64,000 nucleotides of DNA from Tepidiforma thermophila (GTDB lineage: Bacteria > Chloroflexota > Dehalococcoidia > Tepidiformales > Tepidiformaceae): contig NZ_PDJQ01000001.1 of assembly GCF_002563855.1 (NCBI RefSeq), positions 2,356,001 through 2,420,000 on the forward strand. Direction: 5' to 3'. The notes below the pieces were generated by a model. That model did no database searches, was not told the origin of the DNA, and worked only from the letters and a program-made list of their open reading frames with translations. The position numbers and the translations under genes were made by a program. The number at the start of each line of letters is the position of its first letter. The first letter of the stretch is position 1. Positions 8,956 through 18,627 of this stretch are shown here, in pieces.

Positions 8956-10329
8956 TCAGCTGACGAGGGTGCGAAGTTCGCGCGCGGCTTCGCGGACGCG
9001 GCGCGGGGCGGTGCCGCCGGGGATATCCCGTGCGTCGAGGGCGGATTCGACGGTGATGGCGAGGACATCGGGCTCGAAGAGCGGGCTGGCGGCCCGGTAG
9101 ACCTCGAACGGGAGCTCGTTCAGCTCGCAGCCACGGGACTCAGCCTCGCGGACGAGGCCGCCGACGACGGCGTGGGCCTGGCGGAAGGGCATGCCCTTCT
9201 TCACGAGGTAGTCTGCGATATCAGTTGCGAGGGCGTAGCCCTGGCCGGCGGCTTCGTGCATGCGGGCGAGGTCGAACTGGAGGGCGGGCAGCATCGCAGC
9301 GAAGACCTGGAGGGTGGGAATGAGGGTGCGCCCCGCGGCGAGGTAGTAGGCCTTGTCTTCCTGGAGGTCGCGGTTGTAGGCGAGCGGCAGGCCTTTCAGC
9401 GTGGCGAGGATGCCGGTCAGCTCGCCGATGAGGCGGCCGGCGCGGCCGCGGGCGAGCTCGGCGACATCGGCGTTCTTCTTCTGGGGCATGATGCTGGAGC
9501 CGGTGGCGAAGGCGTCGGGGAGGCGGACGAAGGCGTATTCGCTGCTGGCCCAGAGGATGATCTCTTCGGCAAGGCGGGAGATGTGGACCTGCGTCATGGC
9601 GCAGGCGAAGCAGAACTCCGCGACGAAGTCGCGGTCGGCGGTGGCGTCGATGGAGTTGCGGGAGATGGCGTCGAAGCCGAGCTCGCGGGCGACCATCTCG
9701 CGGTCGAGGGGATACGGCGCGCCGGCGAGGGCACCGGAGCCGAGGGGCATGACGTTGACCCGGCGGCGGCAATCGAGGAAGCGGTCGCGGTCGCGGAGGA
9801 GCATTTCACCGTAGGCGAGGAGGTGGTGGCCGAGCGTGATGGGCTGTGCCCGCTGGACGTGGGTGTAGCCGGGCATTGGGTCGGCGGCGTGGCGCTCGGC
9901 GAGCTCGCAGATGACGAGGATGAGCTCACGGAGCGCGGCAGCGGCGTCGTCGCAGAGGGCGCGGACGGCCATGCGGTTGACGAGGGCGACCTGGTCGTTG
10001 CGGGAGCGGGCGGTGTGGAGGCGGCCGGCCGGGTCGCCGATGAGGTCGCGGAGAGCGGCTTCGATGTGGGTATGGATGTCTTCGAGTTCTGGATTCCAGG
10101 GGATTTCGCCGCGGCGGAACTTTTCGCGGACGGTTTCGAGGCCGGCGATGATGGCGTCGGCATCGGCGGCGGGGATGATGCCCTGGCGCCCAAGCATGCG
10201 GGCGTGGGCGATGGAGCCGGCGATATCGAACTCCCAGAGGTCGCGGTCCATGCCGGCGGTGTACTCGCGGGTGAGTTCGTGCATGCCGCCAGTGAAGCGG
10301 CCGCCCCAGGTTCGGCCTTCAGCGGACAC
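8956..10329 (-). CDS. argH: Argininosuccinate lyase
   Basis: This enzyme does the last step of arginine synthesis, splitting argininosuccinate into arginine and fumarate. The 457-residue product starts TWGGRFTGGMHELTREYTAG as usual for ArgH. It carries DIHTHIEAAL, HTARSRNDQVAL, GYTHVQRAQPITLGHHLLAY and the fumarase/lyase signature GSSIMPQKKNADVAELARG with the flexible catalytic loop. The start codon overlaps the 3' end of the upstream HAD gene by 11 bases, so they form a two-gene unit on the minus strand. No other arg gene is present here. Confidence 0.96.
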   Translation of the reverse strand: MSAEGRTWGGRFTGGMHELTREYTAGMDRDLWEFDIAGSIAHARMLGRQGIIPAADADAIIAGLETVREKFRRGEIPWNPELEDIHTHIEAALRDLIGDPAGRLHTARSRNDQVALVNRMAVRALCDDAAAALRELILVICELAERHAADPMPGYTHVQRAQPITLGHHLLAYGEMLLRDRDRFLDCRRRVNVMPLGSGALAGAPYPLDREMVARELGFDAISRNSIDATADRDFVAEFCFACAMTQVHISRLAEEIILWASSEYAFVRLPDAFATGSSIMPQKKNADVAELARGRAGRLIGELTGILATLKGLPLAYNRDLQEDKAYYLAAGRTLIPTLQVFAAMLPALQFDLARMHEAAGQGYALATDIADYLVKKGMPFRQAHAVVGGLVREAESRGCELNELPFEVYRAASPLFEPDVLAITVESALDARDIPGGTAPRRVREAARELRTLVS

Positions 10330-11068
10330 GGGCGGCCTCCGCGAGGAGCGACCAGTCGAGCAGTTCGCTGACGCGGTCGAAGGTGAAGTCGGGGACGACG
10401 CCGTCGGCGTCGGCGGCGGAGCGTTTCCATGCAGCGGGCATGCCGAGGCGCTGGGCCCCGGCGATATCTTCGGCGAGGGAGTTGCCGACCATCACGGCCT
10501 CGGCCGGGGCGAGCCCGAGCGCATCGAGGGCCGCACGGAAGAGGCTCGGGTGGGGTTTGAGATAGCCGACTTCGACGGAGACGGCGATGACGTCCCAGTC
10601 AATATCGAGGCCGGCCTCGCGGAGGTCGGCGCGGAAGCGTTCACCGCCGAAGGCGCGGTTGGTGACGATACCGAGGCGGAAGCCGCGTTCGCGGAGCGCC
10701 TTGAGGGTTGGGCGGGCATCGGGGTAGGCGACTTTGCCGCCTTCGGCCCCGGACACGTAGATGGCGTCGAGGAACTCAGCTGCAGCGGCACGGTCGAGCG
10801 GCACGCCGAGGGCGGCGGCCGCATCAGCGGCGACCCGGGGGTAATCGGGTTCGATGAGGTCGCCGGCGCGGGCCGCGCGCATGGCGGCTTCTATGGCATC
10901 CCAGCAGGCGCGGGCGAGGGCGGCCGGGTCGGCTGCAGGGAGTCCGCGGGCGCGAAGGAAGGCGGCCGCGCGCTCGGCGGCGCGGCGGCGGAATTCGGCG
11001 GGCGGCGGCGCCCCGGCGGCGTGCCAGAGGGTATCGCCGACATCGAAGAGGACCGCACGGACTGGCAT
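10319..11068 (-). CDS. HAD-superfamily hydrolase (phosphatase)
   Basis: This 249-residue haloacid-dehalogenase-type hydrolase has motif I in VRAVLFDVGDTLWH, motif II in LGIVTNRAFGG, the motif III Lys in VGYLKPHPSLF and motif IV in AVMVGNSLAEDIAGAQRLG. The second Asp of motif I (DxD) is replaced by Gly (DVGDT), as in many subfamily I enzymes. The helical cap lies between motifs I and II. Substrate is unknown. It is co-directional and overlapping with argH, and divergent from glgP. No clear ribosome-binding site precedes ATG 11068. Confidence 0.85.
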   Translation of the reverse strand: MPVRAVLFDVGDTLWHAAGAPPPAEFRRRAAERAAAFLRARGLPAADPAALARACWDAIEAAMRAARAGDLIEPDYPRVAADAAAALGVPLDRAAAAEFLDAIYVSGAEGGKVAYPDARPTLKALRERGFRLGIVTNRAFGGERFRADLREAGLDIDWDVIAVSVEVGYLKPHPSLFRAALDALGLAPAEAVMVGNSLAEDIAGAQRLGMPAAWKRSAADADGVVPDFTFDRVSELLDWSLLAEAARVR

Positions 11069-11176
11069 CGTTCGGGGCGACCTCGCGGCGGCTGCCGTGA
11101 GCTGATGATGGCAGAGGATGGGCCAACGGGACACCGGCGATCGCAGAGCGTTTACCGGCAAAGGGAGGAGCACGGG

Positions 11177-11182
11177 TAGAAT
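11177..11182 (+). promoter_or_regulatory. -10 element close to glgP start
   Basis: TAGAAT ends six bases before the glgP ATG at 11189, so the glgP mRNA probably has almost no leader. A weak TTTACC lies 19 bp upstream. Confidence 0.4.
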
Positions 11183-11188
11183 GGAAGG

Positions 11189-13741
11189 ATGCGACTTCGC
11201 CCTGCGCGGACGTTCATCGTCGAACCGAATCTGCCGGGGCCGCTGGAGCCCCTGCGGAAACTCTCCCGGAACCTGTACTGGACGTGGAATACGGACGCCG
11301 CCGCGCTGTTCGAACGGATCGACCGGGAGCTCTGGCGGGCGACGGACCACAACCCGGTGCGGCTGCTGCAGCTTGTCACGCCGGAGCGGCTGCATGAGCT
11401 GGCGGAGGATGCCGGGTTCCTGGAACACCAGCGGCGGGTGGCGGAGGCGCTCGAGGCGTACCTGAAGCGGCCTCCGATCCTGACAGTCGAGGGGCTGGAT
11501 CGGGGGGACGTCATCGCCTACTTCTCGCTGGAGTTTGCGCTGGCGGAGTGCCTGCCGAACTACTCGGGCGGGCTCGGGGTGCTGGCCGGCGACCACCTGA
11601 AGTCGGCGAGCGACCTCGGGCTGCCGCTGGTCGGCGTGGGGCTGTTCTACCACGAGGGGTATTTCCGGCAGGAGATCTCGCCGGACGGGTGGCAGCAGGA
11701 GGTGTATCTCGACCTCGACCCGGCAACGCTGCCGATGCAGCACGTGCTCGGAGCGGATGGCAAGCCCGTCGAGGTCAGCATCCCGTTCGACGGCCGGGAC
11801 GTATGGGCGCAGGCGTGGCGGATCGACGTCGGTAAGACGCCGCTGTATGTGCTTTCGACGAATATCGAACGGAATGCGCCGCCGGACCGGGAGATTACGG
11901 CGCGGCTGTACGGGGGTGACAACGAGACGCGCATTCAGCAGGAGATGGTGCTGGGGATCGGCGGGGTGCGCCTGCTGCAGGCGCTGGGGATCGAGCCGGC
12001 CGTCTGCCATATGAATGAGGGGCACTCGGCGCTGCTGGGCGTGGAGCGCATCCGGGCGGCGATGGAGCAGTTCGGGGCGACGTTTGCAGAAGCGCGGCTG
12101 CCGGTGACGGGGGCAACGGTGTTTACGACGCACACGGCGGTGGCGGCGGGCATCGACCTGTTTCCCCCGGACCTTGTGCGGCGGTACCTTGCGCACACCT
12201 GGCAGCGGCTCGGGCTCGACGACCGCGCCTTCCTCGACCTCGGGCGGACGCGCCCGGGGGACGACGGGGAGCCGTTCTCGATGGCGGTGCTGGGGCTGAA
12301 CCTGAGCGGCTACCGGAACGGCGTATCGAAACTGCACCGGGGCGTTTCGCAGCGGCTCTGGGAGACGGCGTGGCCGAATTTGCCGCGCGAACTCGTGCCA
12401 ATTGACGCCATCACCAACGGGGTGCACCTGCCGACGTGGGTGTCGCACGAGATGGGCGAACTGTTCGACCGGTACGTGGGCCCGGCGTGGCGGGACGACC
12501 CGGAGCGTGCGAACTGGATGGCGGTGTACGACATCCCGGACGAGGAGCTGTGGCGGGTGCACGAAGGCCAGCGCCAGCAGCTCGTTTTGCGGGCAAAGCA
12601 GCAGCATACGGAGGACCTGCTCCGGCGGGGCCTGCCGGCGCGGGAAATTGAAGGCGGGCGGACGCTGGACCCCGGGGCGCTGACGATTGGGTTTGCGCGG
12701 CGGTTTGCGGGCTATAAGCGGGCGACGCTGCTGCTGCGGGACCTCGACCGGCTGGCGCGGATTCTTGGGAATGCAGAGCGGCCGGTGCAGGTGCTGTTTT
12801 CGGGGAAGGCCCACCCCCGGGACGACGGCGCGAAGGCGCTCATTCGCGAGGTGGTGCAGGCGAGCCGCTCGCCGGAGTTCCGGGGCAGGCTGCTGCTGCT
12901 GGAGCGGTACGACGTGGAGCTGGGACGCCTGCTGGTGGCCGGCTCCGATGTGTGGCTGAACACGCCGCTGCGGCCGCTGGAGGCGAGCGGGACGAGCGGG
13001 ATGAAGGCGTGCGCGAACGGTGTGCTGCACATGAGCGTGCTGGACGGCTGGTGGTGGGAGGCGTACCGGCCGGGCACCGGCTGGGCGATCGGGCGGAACC
13101 GGGTGGACGACGACCCGGAGGCGCAGGACGCCTTCGACGCGGAGTCGCTCTACGGGCTGCTCGAGGACGAGGTCATCCCGCTGTTCTACGACCGCGACGC
13201 GCAGGGCGTGCCGCGGGAATGGGTGCGCCGGATGAAGGCCACGATCGTGACGTACGCGCCGCGCTTCAGCACGAACCGGATGGTTTCGGATTACGCGACG
13301 CGGGCGTATGCACCGGCGGCAGCGGCCTGGCACGCGCTGCGGGCGAACGGGCTGGAGCGGGCCCGCGAGGTAGCGGCATGGCTCGAGCGCGTGCGGGCCG
13401 GCTGGAACGCGGTGAAGGTGTACGCGGTGGAGGATGACGGCAGCGAGGTGCGGCCGGCGGGCGCGCCGGTGCGGGTGCGGGTGCAGCTGTACCCTGGCCC
13501 CCTCCAGCCGACAGACCTGAAGGTCGATATTGTGTACGGGCGCACCGGCGCGGGCCGGGAGCTGCAGATCGAGGCCGAGGCGCCGCTTGCTTTCCTTTCG
13601 CAGCAGGAGGACCGCCTGTGCCGCTACGAGGGCAGCTTCGCCCCGGACTCGGGCGGGCGGGTCGGCTACGCGGTGCGGGTGACGCCTTGCCACCCACACC
13701 TGCCCCCGGTGATCTGCACCGGGCTTGCGCACTGGGCTTGA
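11189..13741 (+). CDS. glgP: Alpha-glucan (glycogen) phosphorylase, GT35
   Basis: The enzyme releases glucose-1-phosphate from glycogen or maltodextrin using pyridoxal phosphate. At 850 residues it matches the 'short' thermophile-type phosphorylases. The N-terminal domain begins with NLYWTWNTDAAALF; HMNEGHSALLG and TTHTAVAAGIDLFP are conserved substrate-site segments. The PLP-lysine motif EASGTSGMKACANG is in the C-terminal half, and FAGYKRATLLLRDLDR precedes it. It is followed by GH57 and glgA on the same strand, so this is a storage-polysaccharide operon. The assignment is firm; the preferred chain length is unknown. Confidence 0.93.
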   Translation: MRLRPARTFIVEPNLPGPLEPLRKLSRNLYWTWNTDAAALFERIDRELWRATDHNPVRLLQLVTPERLHELAEDAGFLEHQRRVAEALEAYLKRPPILTVEGLDRGDVIAYFSLEFALAECLPNYSGGLGVLAGDHLKSASDLGLPLVGVGLFYHEGYFRQEISPDGWQQEVYLDLDPATLPMQHVLGADGKPVEVSIPFDGRDVWAQAWRIDVGKTPLYVLSTNIERNAPPDREITARLYGGDNETRIQQEMVLGIGGVRLLQALGIEPAVCHMNEGHSALLGVERIRAAMEQFGATFAEARLPVTGATVFTTHTAVAAGIDLFPPDLVRRYLAHTWQRLGLDDRAFLDLGRTRPGDDGEPFSMAVLGLNLSGYRNGVSKLHRGVSQRLWETAWPNLPRELVPIDAITNGVHLPTWVSHEMGELFDRYVGPAWRDDPERANWMAVYDIPDEELWRVHEGQRQQLVLRAKQQHTEDLLRRGLPAREIEGGRTLDPGALTIGFARRFAGYKRATLLLRDLDRLARILGNAERPVQVLFSGKAHPRDDGAKALIREVVQASRSPEFRGRLLLLERYDVELGRLLVAGSDVWLNTPLRPLEASGTSGMKACANGVLHMSVLDGWWWEAYRPGTGWAIGRNRVDDDPEAQDAFDAESLYGLLEDEVIPLFYDRDAQGVPREWVRRMKATIVTYAPRFSTNRMVSDYATRAYAPAAAAWHALRANGLERAREVAAWLERVRAGWNAVKVYAVEDDGSEVRPAGAPVRVRVQLYPGPLQPTDLKVDIVYGRTGAGRELQIEAEAPLAFLSQQEDRLCRYEGSFAPDSGGRVGYAVRVTPCHPHLPPVICTGLAHWA

Positions 13742-13754
13742 GGAAGGAGCCGCG

Positions 13755-14978
13755 ATGATCTGCTGGGCGCTGCTGCTGCATTTCTACCAGCCGCCGACGC
13801 AAACGCATGACGTGCTCGTCAAGGTGGCGGAGGAGTCGTACCGGCCGCTCATCAGGGTATTGCGAGCGCATGAGAACGCGCGGGTGGCGGTCAACCTCCA
13901 GGGCGTGTTGACGGACCTGCTGCTGGAGCACGGGCTCGGCGACGTCGTTGCCGGGCTGCGGGAGCTGGCGGAGGCCGGGCGGGTGGAGTTCGTCGGGAGC
14001 GGGAAGTACCACCCGATCCTGCCGCTCATCCCGGAGGCGGAGCGGAAGCGGCAGATCCAGGAGAACGCGAGGACGAACCGCGCCGCGCTTGGCCGGGCCT
14101 GGAATCCGCGGGGGTTCTTCCCGCCGGAGATGTGCTATTCGCGGGAGATTCTGCCGGCTATCAACGCAAGCGGCCACGAGTGGGTGATTGTCAGCGGGGT
14201 GGCCTGCCCGGTCGACTGGCCAACGGACGTGATTTGCCGCGTGCCGGTGAACGGCAACCACCTGCGCGTGCTGTTCCGCGATGACATCCGGAGCAACCGC
14301 ATCTCGTTCCGGGAGACCAACCCGGAGGCGTTTTTGCGGGACCTGGCCGGTGTGGGGGGCGGCAAGGATGCCTACGTGGTGACCGCTATGGACGCGGAGA
14401 CCTACGGGCACCACATCCGGGACTGGGAGCGGGAGTTCCTCGGGGCGACGCTTGAGCTGCTCGCCGCGAACGGGAACGGCGTGCAGATGGTCTTCCCGAG
14501 CGAGCTGCTCGAGCTGTTCCCCGACGGGCCGGTGATTGAGCCGTACGCATCGAGCTGGAGCACGAGCCGGGACGACCTGGCGGCACACAACCCGTTCCCG
14601 CTGTGGAAGTCGCCGGGGAACCGGCTGCATGAGCTGCAGTGGGAGTATGTGGACCACTGCCTTGACCTGGTGGCGGTCGCGCGGCGGTACGCGACGACGG
14701 CGGAGGCGAAGGAGTTTGCGGCGGCCGCGTATGAGCGGCTCGGGCCGGCGCTGCACAGCTGCCAGTTCTGGTGGGCGAGCCGGCGGCCGATGTGGAGCAT
14801 CCCGATGATCTACCGGGGGTTCCTGCTGCTGAACCAGGTGGCGACGTACGCTGCGCATGCGATCGCGGTCGGCGACGCTTCGGAGCCGGTGAAGCGGGAG
14901 GCGCGGTGGCGGCTGGCGGCGGCGAACGAGACGCGCCTCGAGCTGGAACGGGAGCTCATCGGGAGCAGGGCACCGTGA
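13755..14978 (+). CDS. Glycoside hydrolase family 57 protein
   Basis: This 407-residue protein has the GH57 layout: an opening LLLHFYQPPTQTHDVL (motif 1 His), the nucleophile Glu in RGFFPPEMCYS, and the acid/base Asp in VVTAMDAETYGHH. A helical C-terminal region follows. GH57 enzymes act on alpha-glucans as amylases, 4-alpha-glucanotransferases or branching enzymes. A strong AGGAAGGAG precedes ATG 13755. The stop overlaps the glgA GTG start, and glgP is immediately upstream, so a role in glycogen or maltodextrin remodelling is likely. It could provide the branching activity, since no GH13 branching enzyme is seen here. Confidence 0.85.
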   Translation: MICWALLLHFYQPPTQTHDVLVKVAEESYRPLIRVLRAHENARVAVNLQGVLTDLLLEHGLGDVVAGLRELAEAGRVEFVGSGKYHPILPLIPEAERKRQIQENARTNRAALGRAWNPRGFFPPEMCYSREILPAINASGHEWVIVSGVACPVDWPTDVICRVPVNGNHLRVLFRDDIRSNRISFRETNPEAFLRDLAGVGGGKDAYVVTAMDAETYGHHIRDWEREFLGATLELLAANGNGVQMVFPSELLELFPDGPVIEPYASSWSTSRDDLAAHNPFPLWKSPGNRLHELQWEYVDHCLDLVAVARRYATTAEAKEFAAAAYERLGPALHSCQFWWASRRPMWSIPMIYRGFLLLNQVATYAAHAIAVGDASEPVKREARWRLAAANETRLELERELIGSRAP

Positions 14979-16354
14979 GGATCCTGTTCGCTTCGGCGGA
15001 GGTCGACCCGTTCGCGAAGGTCGGCGGACTGGCGGACGTGGCGGCATCGCTGCCGCAGCGGCTGAAGGAGATCGGGCACGACGTGCGGGTGGTGACACCG
15101 TGCCATGCCTCCGGGAAGGCGGCGCACGCAGCGTCGCGGCAGCACCGTCTGCTGACGGTGCAGAGCCCCGGCAAACCGCGGGATGTCGACATTGCGACGG
15201 TCGAGGGGATTGGCGGGGTGCCGGTCGAGCTGGTCGCCGACGAGCACTACTTCCTGCGGCCGAACGTGTACGGGGAGCCGGATGACCTGCTCCGGTACCA
15301 GTTCTTCTGCCGGGTCATCATCGAGATGCTGCGGGCGGACGAGTGGGTGCCGGACATTCTTCACCTGAACGACTGGCACACGGCGCCGCTGGCGTTCGGG
15401 CTGCGGAACCAGGCCTGGTCGAACCCGCGGCTGCGCGGGGTGGCGAGCGTGTTTACGATTCACAACCTGCGCTACCGGGGACCGGATGAGCTGAACGACT
15501 TCCTGGCGCAGGCGATTTACTATGCCGACGTTGTGACGACCGTGAGCCCGACGTATGCGCGCGAGATTCTGACGCGGGAGTACGGCGAAGGGCTCGAGGC
15601 GCTGCTCGGGCTGCGGGGCAATGCGCTGCTGGGCATCCTGAACGGGCTGAACTACGACCTGTTCAACCCGCGGACGGACCCGCACGTGCGCCACCACTAC
15701 GACCTTGCCACGGTGGAGCAGCGCTGGCCGAACCGCGATGCCCTGCGCGAGGAGCTCGGCCTGCCGAAAACGGACGGCCCGATTGCGGCGATGGTGACCC
15801 GGCTGACCGAGCAGAAGGGCGTGGACCTGGCGATTCAGATTGTGCCGGAGATGGTGCTGGCGGGCGGGCAGTTCGTGGTCCTGGGGGATGGCGACGCCTG
15901 GCTGAAGGAGGAGCTGCGGCGGCTGGCTGCGGAGTACCCCGACCATGTCCGGCTGGCGCCTCGGCATGACCCCGGGCTCGCCCAGCGGATTTATGCCGGG
16001 TGCGACCTCTTCCTGATGCCCTCACGGTACGAGCCGTGCGGGCTGGGGCAGCTGATTGCGATGCGATACGGTGCGGTGCCAGTCGGGCGCCGCACGGGCG
16101 GGCTGGCAGATACGATTCTCGACCTCGACGAGCACCCGGAGACGGGGACTGGGTTCCTTTTCGACGAATTCAGCCAGTTTGCGCTTGCTTCGGCGTACGA
16201 GCGGGCGGTGCGGGCGTTCCGGGAGCCGGAGACGTGGCTGCGGCTGCAACGGAACGGGATGAGCCGCGACTATTCGTGGCGGGCCTCGGCGACCTACTAC
16301 ATTGAGGCGTATACGCAGGCCCTGCGGGCGCGAGGGATTGTCCCGCTGGAGTAG
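14975..16354 (+). CDS. glgA: Glycogen synthase, GT5
   Basis: The enzyme elongates alpha-1,4-glucan from ADP-glucose or another nucleotide sugar. GTG 14975 overlaps the GH57 stop (GTGA). The N-terminus reads ILFASAEVDPFAKVGGLADV with the KxGGL nucleotide-sugar site. HLNDWHTAPLAF, ILNGLNYDLFNPRTD, AMVTRLTEQKGVDLA and LMPSRYEPCGLGQLIAMRYG are typical GT5 segments. The last includes the conserved acidic E of the E-x7-E pair; the second E position is not conserved as Glu. Length is 459 residues, normal for the family. The operon order is glgP-GH57-glgA. Confidence 0.93.
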   Translation: MRILFASAEVDPFAKVGGLADVAASLPQRLKEIGHDVRVVTPCHASGKAAHAASRQHRLLTVQSPGKPRDVDIATVEGIGGVPVELVADEHYFLRPNVYGEPDDLLRYQFFCRVIIEMLRADEWVPDILHLNDWHTAPLAFGLRNQAWSNPRLRGVASVFTIHNLRYRGPDELNDFLAQAIYYADVVTTVSPTYAREILTREYGEGLEALLGLRGNALLGILNGLNYDLFNPRTDPHVRHHYDLATVEQRWPNRDALREELGLPKTDGPIAAMVTRLTEQKGVDLAIQIVPEMVLAGGQFVVLGDGDAWLKEELRRLAAEYPDHVRLAPRHDPGLAQRIYAGCDLFLMPSRYEPCGLGQLIAMRYGAVPVGRRTGGLADTILDLDEHPETGTGFLFDEFSQFALASAYERAVRAFREPETWLRLQRNGMSRDYSWRASATYYIEAYTQALRARGIVPLE

Positions 16355-16412
16355 GGGCCGGGGCAGGCTGCCGTGCTATTCTCCCGGGGATGATGAACAT
16401 CGAGCGGGTCGA

Positions 16413-17855
16413 ATGATGGACGGGGGCGAGGTCCGGGTCCACATCGTCGGGCTGGGGCCGGGCGACGCCGGGCTGCTCACGCGTGATGCGGAGCGCCTGC
16501 TGGGGTCGGGGCTTCCGGTCATTCTGCGGACGCGGCACCACCCGACCGTCGCGGCGCTGACGTTCGCGGGGCGCGTGACGGACTGCGACGACCTGTACGC
16601 GACGGGCGGGCGGTTCGAGGAGGTGTATGCCGCGGTCGCGGAGCGGGTGGTTGGGGCAGCGGAGGTGGGGCCGGTGGTGTTTGCGGTGCCGGGGCACCCG
16701 CTGGTTGCCGAGCAGAGCGTGCAGGCGGTGCTCGCGCTGGCGGCGGAGCGCGGACTGGGGGTGCGGGTGTACCCGGGGGTGAGCTTTGTGGACGCGGCGC
16801 TCCCGGCGCTGGGCATCGACGGCGCCGACCTGCAGGTGTGCGATGCCCACGCGGTGCGGGTCGACACGTGGCGGCCGGCGCTCATCGGGCAGGTGTACAG
16901 CCGTGACATCGCGTCGGAGCTGAAGCTGCGCCTGCTGGAGTGGTACCCCGCAGACCACCGGGTGCGGGTCTGTTCGCGGCTGGGGACGGAGGCAGCGAGG
17001 GTGGAGGAGCTGCCGCTGGCGGAGCTGGACCACCGGCCGTTCGGCTACCTCGACGCGGTGTTCGTGCCGCCGCTGGAGCCTGTGGACGACGTGCGGCGCT
17101 TCGACGGGCTGGAGTACGTCGTGCGGCGGCTGCATGCGCCCGACGGGTGCCCGTGGGACCGGGAGCAGACCCACGCGACGCTCCGGCCACACCTGCTCGA
17201 GGAGGCGTACGAGGCGCTGGAGGCGATCGACCGGGGCGACCCCGCGGCGCTGGAAGAGGAGCTGGGCGACCTTCTGTTGCAGGTGCTGATGCACGCTGCC
17301 GTGGCGGAGCGGGAGGGGGAGTTCGTGCTCGGCGACGTGTTTGAGCAGATCACGCGGAAACTGGTGCGGCGGCACCCGCACGTATTCGGGGAGGAGGAGG
17401 CGCACACTGCGGAGGAGGTGTACCGCAACTGGGAGGCCCTCAAGCAGGCCGAGAAGCCGCGGACCTCCATCCTCGATGGTGTGCCGCGCACGCTGCCGGC
17501 GCTGGCGGCGTCCCAGGCGATCCAGGGGCGGGCGCGGCGGGTAGGGTTCGACTGGCCGGATATCGACGGACCGCTGGAGAAGCTGCGGGAGGAGATCGGG
17601 GAGCTGGCCCGGGCGGGTGACGGCGCCGCCCGCGAGGAGGAGTTCGGCGACATCCTCTTCACGCTGGTGAACATCGCCGATCGGCTGGGCGTGAACGCCG
17701 AGCAGGCGCTGCGAGGCGCCAACGAGAAGTTCCGGGAGCGGTTCGGCGCGGTCGAGCGGCTGGCGGCGGCACGGGGGCTGGACCTGCGGGAGCTCGACCT
17801 CGAAGCGCTCGATCGGCTGTGGGAGGAGGCGAAGGCCGGCGGCGGGGCGTTGTGA
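16413..17855 (+). CDS. mazG: Tetrapyrrole-methylase-like domain fused to MazG pyrophosphohydrolase (YabN type)
   Basis: This 480-residue two-domain protein resembles B. subtilis YabN. Residues about 5-215 form a tetrapyrrole (corrin/porphyrin) methylase-like fold, with VHIVGLGPGDAGLLT, VVFAVPGHPLVAEQS and PGVSFVDAALPALGI. Residues about 230-480 hold MazG, with PWDREQTHATLRPHLLEEAY, EEELGDLLLQVLMH and a second EEFGDILFTLVN metal-binding helix. MazG hydrolyses non-canonical NTPs to NMP plus PPi. ATG 16413 is followed by a second ATG. A nine-codon mini-ORF (ATG 16390, product MMNIERVE) ends overlapping this start, so translation may be coupled. Confidence 0.9.
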   Translation: MMDGGEVRVHIVGLGPGDAGLLTRDAERLLGSGLPVILRTRHHPTVAALTFAGRVTDCDDLYATGGRFEEVYAAVAERVVGAAEVGPVVFAVPGHPLVAEQSVQAVLALAAERGLGVRVYPGVSFVDAALPALGIDGADLQVCDAHAVRVDTWRPALIGQVYSRDIASELKLRLLEWYPADHRVRVCSRLGTEAARVEELPLAELDHRPFGYLDAVFVPPLEPVDDVRRFDGLEYVVRRLHAPDGCPWDREQTHATLRPHLLEEAYEALEAIDRGDPAALEEELGDLLLQVLMHAAVAEREGEFVLGDVFEQITRKLVRRHPHVFGEEEAHTAEEVYRNWEALKQAEKPRTSILDGVPRTLPALAASQAIQGRARRVGFDWPDIDGPLEKLREEIGELARAGDGAAREEEFGDILFTLVNIADRLGVNAEQALRGANEKFRERFGAVERLAAARGLDLRELDLEALDRLWEEAKAGGGAL

Positions 17856-17914
17856 AGCGGGGGCCGGCCGCGTAGGCTGGTGTGTTGCAAGTGGCAACCT
17901 ACGGGAGGCAGGCG

Positions 17915-18556
17915 ATGACGCAGGCGAAGGAATCGGTGATTACGCTCGAGCGATTCAAGCGGGGGAAGACGTTCTGGGAGTACCTGGACTCGGGCATCCG
18001 GAACCGGGAGCTGTTCCTGGAGAATTACGAGAACACGAAGCTGACGCCGGAGCAGGAAGCGGCGCTGAAGGAGCTGGCGGCGCGGCCGGACGGCCCGCAC
18101 CACATCGTGGTGATCGGCGAGGACTGGTGCCCGGATGTGTACCGGGGCACGGGGGTGGCGCAGCGGATGGCGGAGGCGATGGGCGCGGAGCTGCGGTTCT
18201 TCGAGCGCGACCAGAACAAGGACATGATGGCCGAGTACCTGAAGGACGGCGAGTTCGAGTCGATCCCGGTCTTTATCTTTTATGACAAAGACCACCGGGA
18301 GATCGCCCATTTCATCGAGCGGCCGCAGCTGGCCAACGAGCAGCTGCATCTGACGCGCGATGTCATCGGCGACACGTCGCCGGAGGGGATCGCGAAGCAG
18401 CTCGGGCACGAGCCCTCGGAGGAGGAGCTGAAGGCGGCGCGCGCAGCGGCCCGGGAGCGGTACCTGGCCTGGCAGAAGGGCGAGATCTGGGCCGGCTGGC
18501 GGGTGGCGACGGTCGACGAGTGCATCGAGCTGCTCCGATCGAAGCTGGGCGGCTGA
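17915..18556 (+). CDS. Thioredoxin-fold protein
   Basis: This 213-residue protein carries IVVIGEDWCPDVYRGTG near residues 65-80, which sits where thioredoxins have W-C-x-x-C; the second Cys is replaced (CPDV), so only one active-site Cys remains. IPVFIFYDKDHREIAHFIERP corresponds to the cis-Pro strand and following beta strand. It resembles the 'thioredoxin family protein' group with EDWCPD found in Bacilli and Chloroflexota. GGGAGG lies ahead of ATG 17915; a TAGGCT -10-like box is at 17873-17878. The physiological partner is unknown. Confidence 0.7.
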   Translation: MTQAKESVITLERFKRGKTFWEYLDSGIRNRELFLENYENTKLTPEQEAALKELAARPDGPHHIVVIGEDWCPDVYRGTGVAQRMAEAMGAELRFFERDQNKDMMAEYLKDGEFESIPVFIFYDKDHREIAHFIERPQLANEQLHLTRDVIGDTSPEGIAKQLGHEPSEEELKAARAAARERYLAWQKGEIWAGWRVATVDECIELLRSKLGG

Positions 18557-18627
18557 GCGCGCCGGCCGCCAAACGGGTGGCCGGGGCGGCACTTGTCGCG
18601 CCGGCGGTAAGCCGGTGAAATGCGGCG

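Noticed and set aside
11069-13732. Long antisense frame running upstream of the HAD hydrolase gene, opposite glgP
   Set aside because: It is in frame with the HAD gene but lies opposite glgP, has no motifs, and the HAD family starts at ATG 11068.
13266-15098. 610-residue antisense frame opposite GH57
   Set aside because: Low-complexity Arg/Pro/Ala composition caused by GC-rich third positions; the plus strand carries well-supported glycogen genes.
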